In this document: positions 1 through 5,548 of the stretch, in pieces | How positions within the stretch are numbered: the stretch's first letter is position 1 | How the letters are laid out: every line of letters begins with the position of its first letter | DNA from: Methylomonas sp. | GTDB taxonomy: Bacteria; Pseudomonadota; Gammaproteobacteria; Methylococcales; Methylomonadaceae | Reading direction: 5' to 3' | Assembly (NCBI GenBank): GCA_028688235.1 | Contig: JAQTYP010000185.1 | Coordinates: forward strand, 1-6,873 | Length of the DNA: 6,873 bases | Position numbers and translations under genes: made by a program | Notes under the pieces: model-generated | What the model saw: the letters and a program-made list of their open reading frames with translations, nothing else | What the model was told of the DNA's origin: nothing | The model's database searches: none

Positions 1-802
1 CTACGATGGTTTCGCCTTTGTCGGACTTGGCGCGTATGCCGCCGTGGTAAAGTTCCAATGCCCCGTTGGGTTTGATCAGGCCGAGGTAGTTGCTGCGTAT
101 CGTTGCAAATTCGTCATAGAACGGCAGGTTGGACGTATGGACTTTTTTGATCAAGGCCACCGAGGCGTCTGCCCAAGCGATGATCTGATCGATATCCTGC
201 AGCAGATAATCGCGTTCTTCCTTGCTCAGCGCCTTGTTCATGCCGCCAGCTATCGCGCCTGTGCCATGTACGCGTTTGCCGGACACCATGCGTATGACTT
301 CCTGGCCGTATTTGCGTAATTTGACGCCTTGCAAGCCGATGTCGGGATATTCGGCCAGCACCGCGACGACATTGCGTTTGGAAATGTCGCTCTCGAAGCC
401 GAACAACAAGTCCGGACTGGATAAATGGAAGAAATGCAAGGCATGCGATTGCAGGACCTGACCGAAATGTAATAGTCGTCGCAGTTTGTCGGCGGCTGGC
501 GGCAAATCAGCCGGATCGATGCCGACCAATTGGTCTATGGCTTTGGCGGCGGCCAAGTGGTGACTGACTGGACAAATGCCGCAGAGGCGTTGTACCAGCA
601 CCGGCAATTCCCAATAGGGGCGGCCTTGAATGAATTTTTCAAAGCCGCGAAATTCGACGATGTGGAGTCTGGCCTGCTGAACCTTGTTGTTTTCGTCCAA
701 AAGCAGCGTGACTTTGCCGTGGCCTTCGACGCGGGAAACGGGGTCCACGACGACTCTTTTTAGGTTGGTGGGATTTGATGCGGTTTCGAGATGTTCGTAC
801 AT
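1..802 (-). CDS. hoxH: NAD-reducing [NiFe]-hydrogenase large subunit HoxH, N-terminal part (cut by window edge)
   Basis: This is the active-site subunit of the cytoplasmic bidirectional hydrogenase, which splits or forms H2 at a Ni-Fe(CN)2CO centre. The reading frame is open from the ATG at 802 to the left edge and gives 267 residues (starting MYEHLETASN), roughly the first 55% of a family member of about 480-490 residues. The conserved SRVEGHG segment lies at residues 23-29. The N-terminal nickel-ligand motif RLCGICPVSHH lies at about 72-82, with Cys74 and Cys77 as the expected metal ligands. The second cysteine pair and the C-terminal peptide removed by the HoxW-type protease lie outside the window. 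The start is supported by an AGGA ribosome site at 809-812, six bases upstream, and by the 11 bp gap after the hoxY stop. It is the last hox gene visible; maturation genes may follow to the left. Identity is very likely. Confidence 0.96.
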   Translation of the reverse strand, partial: MYEHLETASNPTNLKRVVVDPVSRVEGHGKVTLLLDENNKVQQARLHIVEFRGFEKFIQGRPYWELPVLVQRLCGICPVSHHLAAAKAIDQLVGIDPADLPPAADKLRRLLHFGQVLQSHALHFFHLSSPDLLFGFESDISKRNVVAVLAEYPDIGLQGVKLRKYGQEVIRMVSGKRVHGTGAIAGGMNKALSKEERDYLLQDIDQIIAWADASVALIKKVHTSNLPFYDEFATIRSNYLGLIKPNGALELYHGGIRAKSDKGETIV

Positions 803-813
803 AAGCTTTCCTA

Positions 814-1353
814 TTAGTCGTAATGGACTAATTCATAAGGTAACGTGGGTTCTCGGCCTTCCAGTAAAGCCGTCAAAAATGTCCAGAATACATCGGCAGA
901 CGGTGGGCAGCCGGGCAGGAAATAATCGACCTTGACGACTTCGTGGATAGGGTGGACCTTGTTCAGCAGCAATGGCAACTCAGGATCGCTAGGGATTTGG
1001 GCGTTTTCGACGCCTATGCCGTCTCGGTAAGCTTCCAGCAGGCAATCTTCCAAGGCGATAGGGTTGCGCATCGCCGGCAGGCCGCCGTTGATCGCGCAGG
1101 CGCCGACGGCAACCAGGATTTTGCAATTTTTGCGAAATTCGCGCAATACATGTACGTTTTCGGAGTTACAGACGCCGCCTTCTATCAGACCAATATCGCA
1201 CGGTCCGCAGTGTTCGATATCGGTGATCGGCGAGCGGTCGAACTCGGCGACTTCTGCCAGTGCGACCAGTCTTTCGTCTATGTCCAGAAACGACATGTGG
1301 CAACCGAAGCAGCCTGCCAATGAGGTGGTTGCGACCTTGATCTTATTCGCCAT
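814..1353 (-). CDS. hoxY: NAD-reducing hydrogenase small subunit HoxY
   Basis: HoxY pairs with HoxH to form the hydrogenase half of the enzyme and passes electrons from the NiFe site through its proximal [4Fe-4S] cluster. The 179 residues match the usual short HoxY length and show no Tat signal, as expected for a cytoplasmic enzyme. Likely cluster ligands are Cys15 and Cys18 in CFGC, Cys86 in the VGAC segment, and Cys149 in PGCPP. A GGAGGAG ribosome site at 1361-1367 sits seven bases before the ATG. The start overlaps the last 11 bp of hoxU (the ATG and the hoxU stop share the run ATGGCGAATAA), which suggests translational coupling. Other cysteines (49, 52, 62, 77, 104) have no assigned role here. 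Being a HoxY rather than a NADPH-type group 3 small subunit is inferred from the neighbouring HoxF and HoxU. Confidence 0.96.
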   Translation of the reverse strand: MANKIKVATTSLAGCFGCHMSFLDIDERLVALAEVAEFDRSPITDIEHCGPCDIGLIEGGVCNSENVHVLREFRKNCKILVAVGACAINGGLPAMRNPIALEDCLLEAYRDGIGVENAQIPSDPELPLLLNKVHPIHEVVKVDYFLPGCPPSADVFWTFLTALLEGREPTLPYELVHYD

Positions 1354-2059
1354 GGCCTGTCTCCTCCGCTAATGCGACTTCGCTGATCTGATGGTGATCA
1401 TAGATGCGTTGGCCTATCGGCACTTGATAGCCCGTGCGTTTGATCAGAATTGCCCCTGTAGGGCAGACATGGGCGGCGCAATCGCCTGGGGCTATGTCGC
1501 TGTCCTTCAATTGACCGCTGGGTGAATTGACGATCAGCCGCTTGTTGATGCCGCGTCCGGCGATGGCAAATACATTTTTGCCGTCTTTTTCCTTGCTGGC
1601 GCGCACGCATAGATTGCAGAAGATGCAGCGATTGTGGTCGATCAGAATATCTGGATGCGAGGCGTCGACTTCCCTGTGCGCGAAAAAATGCGGGAAGTGG
1701 TTGTCCAGCATGTTCAAATGGTAGGCCACGCCTTGCAATTGACAGTTGCCGGATTTTTCGCAAGAGGGACACATATGATTGCCTTCGACGAACAACATCT
1801 GGGTGATACGGCGGCGGTCTTGTTGTAACTCATCGCTATTATTGATGACGGTTTGACCGTCGGCGGCAGGGAAGGTACAAGCCGAGCAATTGCGGCCGTT
1901 GACCTTGACCGTGCACAGTTTGCAGCTGCCGTGTGGCGTATAGCCCGGTTTGTGGCATAAATGCGGAATGTAGATGCCTGCGGCCGTGGCGGCTTCGATG
2001 ATGGTTTGGCCTTCCTCGAACGGAATGTTTTGGCCGTCGATATTGATGGTGCCTGTCAT
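1343..2059 (-). CDS. hoxU: Diaphorase iron-sulfur subunit HoxU (NuoG N-terminus-like)
   Basis: HoxU carries electrons between HoxY and the flavin subunit HoxF and is homologous to the N-terminal part of complex I NuoG. I place the start at the ATG at 2059, giving 238 residues (MTGTINIDGQ), because GGAGG at 2066-2070 lies six bases upstream. An upstream in-frame ATG at 2122 would add 21 residues read from inside hoxF. Residues 1-70 form a plant-ferredoxin-like [2Fe-2S] domain with Cys35, Cys46, Cys49 and probably Cys61 as ligands. His95, Cys97, Cys100 and Cys106 match the His-coordinated [4Fe-4S] segment (GNHMCPSCEKSGNC). Cys145, Cys148, Cys151 and Cys199 (CIFCNLC and later CPTG) match the next [4Fe-4S] site; Cys194 is extra. 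The gene begins one base after the hoxF stop and overlaps hoxY, so all three are probably co-translated. Confidence 0.96.
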   Translation of the reverse strand: MTGTINIDGQNIPFEEGQTIIEAATAAGIYIPHLCHKPGYTPHGSCKLCTVKVNGRNCSACTFPAADGQTVINNSDELQQDRRRITQMLFVEGNHMCPSCEKSGNCQLQGVAYHLNMLDNHFPHFFAHREVDASHPDILIDHNRCIFCNLCVRASKEKDGKNVFAIAGRGINKRLIVNSPSGQLKDSDIAPGDCAAHVCPTGAILIKRTGYQVPIGQRIYDHHQISEVALAEETGHGE

Positions 2060-2060
2060 G

Positions 2061-3842
2061 TTAATCCTCCACTTGCGACAAATGCGCGGCGGCATCGTCG
2101 CGATGTGCCATTCGACGTGCAATTTCCAATGCGCCGTCCAGGTCGAAACCGGGCTCGTAACTAATGTCCTTGAGTTGTTTTTGATACAAATCGGGATAGC
2201 GTTGCAGCGTGGTTAAAATCGGGTTAGCGGCTGTTTGTCCCAATCCGCAATGGCTATTGTTCTTGACCAAATGGCACAAACTTTCCAGTTCGACCACGTC
2301 GCCGGCGGAGCCATGGCCGCCTACGATTTTGTCCAGTTGATTCTTCAGCAGCGAGGTGCCGACCCGGCAAGGAGTACAGAACCCGCAGCTCTCGTGTGCG
2401 AAGAAGTGGGTGAAATTTTGGGCGATCGCCAGGACGTTGCGGCTGTTGTTGAAAATGATGAACGAACCGCCGGTGGCCAGATCTTCGAAGGCCAGTTGCC
2501 TATCCAGTTCCTGATTGCCGATGAAGGTGCCGGACGGGCCGCCGATTTGTACGCCCATCACATCATCGGCGCCGCAATCGGTCAAAATTTGCCGTATGCT
2601 GACGCCGAAAGGATATTCGTATATGCCGGGTTTTTCACAATCGCCACAGATACTCAATATCTTGCTACCGGCCGATTTTTCGGTACCGAAGTCCGAGAAC
2701 CAGTCGCCGCCTCGGGCTGCTATGTTAGCGGCCGCCATGAAGGTTTCCACGTTATTGACCACGGTTGGTTTATTCAGATAGCCGCTGGTGACGGGATAGG
2801 GCGGTCTATTGCGAGGGATGCCGGGCTTGCCTTCCAGCGATTCGATCAGGGCCGATTCTTCGCCGCAGATATAGGCGCCGGCGCCGAGGCAAATCTCGAT
2901 GTCGAAATTTAAATTCGAACCCAGAATACCGCTGCCCAACAGGCCTGCCTCGCGGCGTTTTTGCAAGATAGCCTGCAATTTGTCGTGTAGATGCAGGTAT
3001 TCGCCGCGCAGATAGAGAAATCCCCGGCTGGCGCCTATGATTGCGGCGCATACGGTCATGCCTTCGAAAACTTGGTCGGCATAACTATTCAGTAGCACCC
3101 TGTCCTTGAACGTGCCAGGTTCACCTTCGTCGGCATTGCATACCACGTAATGTGTATCCGATTTTTCTTCGGCACAAAAGCGCCATTTCATCGCGGTCTT
3201 GAAACCGGCTCCCCCGCGTCCGCGCAGGCCGGAGCGGTCCAGTTCGGCCTGCGTTTCGGCTATGCCGCGCGAGAAGGTGGCTCGAATCGCAGCGCCGCCG
3301 TCCAGGGAACTGGCCAGTAGCAGGCCGGTTTTATGAATATTGTCGCTGACGATGAATAAATGCGCAGGCCATTCCGATAGCGGTTTTTCGGCTGCTACGA
3401 GTGCGGCGATTTCATCTATCTTAGGCCGGTCCAGGCGGGTCAGCGCCATGCCGTTGATCAGGCCGGCCGGTCCCTGGTCGCACATGCCGGTGCAGGAGGT
3501 GTTGTTCAGGCTGACCAAGCCGTCACTGCGCACGTCACCGACCTTGACCTGCAATGCACTGGAAAAATAGCTCAGCAGATTTTCCTTGTCCAACATGTGA
3601 TCGGTGATCGAGTCGCTGATCAGAATGTCGTAACGGCCTTGTGGTGTTAGATGCAAAAAACTGTAGAATTCGACGACCGAAATGATTTGTGTGCGGGGAA
3701 TGTTCAAAGCCTCTGCCAATAAATCGATAGCTTCGCCGGGTATATGTCGATATTGAGCTTGTACTTCTCTCAGTATCGATAATAGCCTGACGGCTTGATA
3801 ATCGGCTTTGGCCAGCACCTTGTCTAAGAATGTTTTCATCAT
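2061..3842 (-). CDS. hoxF: Diaphorase flavin subunit HoxF with fused HoxE/NuoE-like N-terminal domain
   Basis: HoxF is the NAD(H)-binding subunit that exchanges electrons between NAD+/NADH, FMN and the iron-sulfur chain. The 593 residues are close to the roughly 600 of the Ralstonia-type fused HoxF. Residues 1-155 resemble NuoE/HoxE (FYSFLHLTPQGRYDI at 59-73; CTGMC at 117-121), and the rest resembles NuoF. The NADH/FMN site is marked by GLRGRGGAGF (205-214), NADEGEPGTFKDR (236-248) and GAGAYICGEESALIE (320-334). A [4Fe-4S] site is formed by Cys486, Cys489, Cys492 and Cys532. The N-terminal domain keeps only one of the two usual cysteine pairs. Translation can begin at the ATG at 3842 or the adjacent one at 3839; an in-frame TAA at 3858-3860 excludes a longer start, and no good Shine-Dalgarno sequence is visible. 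It is first in the operon and divergent from the dciA-like gene. Confidence 0.97.
   Translation of the reverse strand: MMKTFLDKVLAKADYQAVRLLSILREVQAQYRHIPGEAIDLLAEALNIPRTQIISVVEFYSFLHLTPQGRYDILISDSITDHMLDKENLLSYFSSALQVKVGDVRSDGLVSLNNTSCTGMCDQGPAGLINGMALTRLDRPKIDEIAALVAAEKPLSEWPAHLFIVSDNIHKTGLLLASSLDGGAAIRATFSRGIAETQAELDRSGLRGRGGAGFKTAMKWRFCAEEKSDTHYVVCNADEGEPGTFKDRVLLNSYADQVFEGMTVCAAIIGASRGFLYLRGEYLHLHDKLQAILQKRREAGLLGSGILGSNLNFDIEICLGAGAYICGEESALIESLEGKPGIPRNRPPYPVTSGYLNKPTVVNNVETFMAAANIAARGGDWFSDFGTEKSAGSKILSICGDCEKPGIYEYPFGVSIRQILTDCGADDVMGVQIGGPSGTFIGNQELDRQLAFEDLATGGSFIIFNNSRNVLAIAQNFTHFFAHESCGFCTPCRVGTSLLKNQLDKIVGGHGSAGDVVELESLCHLVKNNSHCGLGQTAANPILTTLQRYPDLYQKQLKDISYEPGFDLDGALEIARRMAHRDDAAAHLSQVED
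2066..2070 (-). promoter_or_regulatory. Ribosome binding site that fixes the hoxU start
   Basis: GGAGG on the minus strand, six bases before the ATG at 2059, lies inside the last codons of hoxF (GTG GAG GAT TAA). It supports the shorter HoxU start and makes the hoxF-hoxU junction look translationally coupled. Confidence 0.8.
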
Positions 3843-3868
3843 AGGGTTACCGGTTATTTAAGTTGCTT

Positions 3869-3875
3869 GGGAGGG
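3869..3875 (+). promoter_or_regulatory. Ribosome binding site that fixes the dciA-like start
   Basis: GGGAGGG ends two bases before the ATG at 3878; its GGGAG core sits four to five bases from the start codon. The alternative TTG at 3863 would put this site inside the coding region and has no comparable site of its own. Confidence 0.75.
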
Positions 3876-3877
3876 TT

Positions 3878-4333
3878 ATGTATCGCTCAAAAAAAAACGT
3901 ATTTAGATCAGCCTTGGATTACGACGCCCGGTCGCTAGCGCTGTGTTTGGAAAAAATTGCCGAACAAAAACGTTTGTTGCTCATCGTTACTACTGCGTTG
4001 CCTAAAAGCATAGCAGAGCATGCGGATCATTGTGTAATTAGCGGAAACCGGTTGTTAATTTATACCGCGTCGGCGGCTTGGGCTTCCCAAATCCGTTTTT
4101 TCAGTCAAGCCATACTAAACAGCTTACACGAGCTTGGGCAACAAAAAATTGTGCGAATTCAGGTAAAGGTTTTGTTACAAGCAGGCGACGCCAAGCGTGA
4201 ACGCACGGTGTGCTTGCCGTCGAACGAGACGGTCGAGGCGATTTTTTCTCAGGTGGATGAAAAAAGCGAGGATGTATTGGACAAGGCTTTGACCAAATTA
4301 GCCAACACCCTGAAGAAACGCTTGGAAAGTTGA
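3878..4333 (+). CDS. dciA: DUF721 family protein, probable DciA-type DnaB helicase loader
   Basis: The 151-residue product shows the DUF721/DciA pattern. After a basic, polar N-terminus (MYRSKKNVFRSALDYD) comes a predicted helix, then LLLIVTTALPKSIAEHADHCVISGNRLLIYTASAAWASQIRFFSQAIL at about residues 34-81 in pieces typical of the family: the ALP turn, the hydrophobic strand before TASAAWAS, and the QIRF segment. The C-terminus (about 125-151) is charged and probably helical. DciA proteins interact with DnaB and are thought to load it at the replication origin in bacteria that lack DnaC; that role is family knowledge, not shown here. No catalytic motif or membrane segment is seen. Its position convergent with lpxC matches the DUF721 gene beside lpxC in other gammaproteobacteria, which strengthens the call. 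The ATG at 3878 is preferred on its ribosome site. A run of nine A bases lies in codons 4-7. Confidence 0.82.
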   Translation: MYRSKKNVFRSALDYDARSLALCLEKIAEQKRLLLIVTTALPKSIAEHADHCVISGNRLLIYTASAAWASQIRFFSQAILNSLHELGQQKIVRIQVKVLLQAGDAKRERTVCLPSNETVEAIFSQVDEKSEDVLDKALTKLANTLKKRLES

Positions 4334-4352
4334 AGCCGACGAGTTAGGTTGC

Positions 4353-4380
4353 AATCCTTCTCTTTTAACGGGGAAGGATT
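4353..4380. repeat. Hairpin just after the dciA-like gene
   Basis: AATCCTTC (4353-4360) and GAAGGATT (4373-4380) are perfect 8 bp inverted arms. The stem can be lengthened inward by a T-G wobble, a C-G pair and another T-G wobble, leaving a six-base loop. It begins 19 bases after the dciA-like stop codon. Neither strand has a T-run immediately after the stem, so it could protect or help end the transcript but is not a standard intrinsic terminator. Confidence 0.6.
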
Positions 4381-4386
4381 ATCAAG

Positions 4387-4411
4387 GAAAATTAATTTTC
4401 GTCCACGAAAA
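4387..4411. repeat. Two overlapping short palindromes, AT-rich
   Basis: GAAAATTAATTTTC at 4387-4400 is a perfect 14 bp palindrome. Overlapping it, TTTTCGT (4396-4402) and ACGAAAA (4405-4411) are perfect 7 bp arms around CC. The second arm also forms part of the left end of the larger inverted repeat at 4403-4520, so the DNA or RNA could pair in alternative ways. No binding protein can be named. Confidence 0.6.
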
Positions 4412-4520
4412 GTACGAAAGATATGAAATAAATCATTTGTTTACATGAGATATGTTTTTTACCCGGCGGGGGGCGGGTAAAAATATCGTCACGCTTTGAA
4501 ATCTTTCGGGATTTTCGTGG
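4403..4520. repeat. 118 bp element bounded by 20 bp imperfect inverted repeats
   Basis: The left arm at 4403-4422 (CCACGAAAA, GTA, CGAAAGAT) and the right arm at 4501-4520 (ATCTTTCG, GGA, TTTTCGTGG) are complementary at 17 of 20 positions; all three mismatches are together in the middle. The 78 bp between them contain a further perfect stem (4456-4483). The whole stretch lies between the 3' ends of two convergent genes and has no credible reading frame. No target-site duplication is visible beside the ends. It may be a small MITE-like or REP-like repeat, a structured 3' end shared by both transcripts, or a small RNA; the sequence alone does not decide. Confidence 0.65.
4456..4483. repeat. Perfect 10 bp stem with G-rich loop, inside the larger repeat
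   Basis: TTTTTACCCG (4456-4465) and CGGGTAAAAA (4474-4483) are exact inverted arms around an 8-base loop, GCGGGGGG. On either strand the T-run lies on the 5' side of the GC-rich part and the A-run on the 3' side, the reverse of an intrinsic terminator. It may still fold in the 3' end of lpxC or dciA-like transcripts. Confidence 0.7.
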
Positions 4521-4540
4521 GCTAACTGCAGATTTTAGGG

Positions 4541-5467
4541 TTATCGGGCGGCCGACGCCTGACGCTGTGCCGAGCGCATGAAGGAGATAGGTGCTTCGTC
4601 TGCGTTATCGAAAGAGACCATTTCCCAGGCGTCTTTGTTTTCCAACAGCGTCAACAGCAGTTTGTTGTTCAGGGCATGGCCTGATTTAAATCCTCTATAT
4701 TCGCCGATCAGGCTGTGGCCCAACAAATAAAGGTCGCCGATCGCATCCAGGATCTTGTGCTTGACGAATTCATCGGCATAACGCAGACCATCCTCGTTGA
4801 GGACCTTGTCGTCGTCGACTACGATGGCGTTGTCCAGGCTGCCGCCTAGGGCCAGATTGTTTTCGCGTAAAAACTCGATGTCCCGCATGAAGCCAAAGGT
4901 GCGGGCGCGACTGACTTCCTTGACGAAGGTGGTCGATGAGAAATCCATCACGGCGGTTTTCAAATGATCGGAGAACGCCGGATGCTCGAAGTCTATCGTA
5001 AAAGTGACTTTGAAGCCGTCGAAGGGTTCGAACGCGGCCCATTTATCGCCGTCTTCGACACGGATGCTGCGTTTGATGCGAATATATTGCTTGGGCGCTT
5101 CCTGTTCGGCGACGCCGGCAGATTGCAGCAAAAACACGAAGGGTCCGGCACTGCCATCCATGATGGGTACTTCCGCTGCACTGACATCGACAATCGCATT
5201 GTCTATGCCTAGGCCGGCCATGGCCGACAATAAATGCTCGACGGTCGATACCTTGATGCCGTCTCGCACCAGGGTTGTCGACAATTTGGTTTCGCCTACA
5301 TTTTCCGGGCGGGCTGCTATCATGATCGGCGTTTCCAGATCGACCCGGCGGAAACGGATGCCGGTGTCGGGTTCTGCGGGGTGCAGGGTCAGATAGATCT
5401 TGTCCCCCGTGTGCAGGCCAACGCCTGTTGCCCTAATGGTGTTCTTTAAAGTACGTTGTTTGATCAT
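4541..5467 (-). CDS. lpxC: UDP-3-O-acyl-N-acetylglucosamine deacetylase LpxC
   Basis: LpxC is the zinc enzyme that removes the acetyl group from UDP-3-O-acyl-GlcNAc, the committed step of lipid A synthesis in the cytoplasm. The 308 residues match the family length. The N-terminus (QRTLKNTIRATGVGLHTG) is typical. Expected zinc ligands are His78 (in STVEHLLSA), His237 and Asp241 (in VKHKILDAIGDL). Glu77 is the likely general base and His264 (KSGHALN) the second catalytic residue, one less than the E. coli numbers. The product ends in QRQASAAR and lacks the hydrophobic tail that FtsH recognises in E. coli LpxC, so control of its turnover may differ. It follows ftsZ after an 81 bp gap with a terminator-like hairpin, so it may have its own promoter or depend on read-through. 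No strong ribosome site precedes the ATG. Confidence 0.98.
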   Translation of the reverse strand: MIKQRTLKNTIRATGVGLHTGDKIYLTLHPAEPDTGIRFRRVDLETPIMIAARPENVGETKLSTTLVRDGIKVSTVEHLLSAMAGLGIDNAIVDVSAAEVPIMDGSAGPFVFLLQSAGVAEQEAPKQYIRIKRSIRVEDGDKWAAFEPFDGFKVTFTIDFEHPAFSDHLKTAVMDFSSTTFVKEVSRARTFGFMRDIEFLRENNLALGGSLDNAIVVDDDKVLNEDGLRYADEFVKHKILDAIGDLYLLGHSLIGEYRGFKSGHALNNKLLLTLLENKDAWEMVSFDNADEAPISFMRSAQRQASAAR

Positions 5468-5480
5468 GAAAAGCCGACAT

Positions 5481-5530
5481 AAAAATAAAACTAAGCGGGG
5501 AAGTCTATCATAAATCCATGATAGCTTCCC
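5481..5530 (-). terminator. Probable terminator or attenuator after ftsZ
   Basis: On the minus strand, GGGAAG-C-TATCAT pairs with ATGATA-G-A-CTTCCC, a 13 bp stem with one bulged A around the six-base loop GGATTT (5498-5530). A T-rich tail, TTTTATTTTT (5481-5490), begins about seven bases after the stem, farther than in a model intrinsic terminator. It lies 18 bases past the ftsZ stop codon. Partial termination would uncouple lpxC from ftsZ levels. Confidence 0.6.
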
Positions 5531-5548
5531 TGTTGCTCGAGACTGGAT

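Noticed and set aside
943..1323. 126-codon plus-strand open frame opposite hoxY
   Set aside because: Antisense to the HoxY cysteine motifs; its composition is that of a shadow frame, and no family is recognised.
1343..2122. Longer HoxU with 21 extra residues
   Set aside because: The extra part is read out of frame from hoxF coding sequence, while the ATG at 2059 has a good ribosome site and begins at the expected ferredoxin strand.
2235..2912. 225-codon plus-strand open frame opposite hoxF
   Set aside because: It lies wholly antisense to conserved HoxF motifs, has no recognisable domain, and is best explained by the codon bias of hoxF.
3863..3877. TTG start for the dciA-like gene
   Set aside because: The strong GGGAGGG site just before the ATG at 3878 would be inside the coding region.
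3843..4200. Sigma-54 or sigma-70 promoter for the hox operon
   Set aside because: I looked on the minus strand for a GG-N10-GC sigma-54 core and for paired -35/-10 boxes and found none convincing. A TAAATA near 3855-3860 has no matching -35 box.
4353..4380. Intrinsic terminator for the dciA-like gene
   Set aside because: The hairpin is sound, but no T-run follows it on the plus strand, so it is listed only as a hairpin.
4395..4530. Target-site duplication flanking the 118 bp inverted repeat
   Set aside because: The bases outside the two arms do not match each other, so transposition cannot be claimed from this copy.
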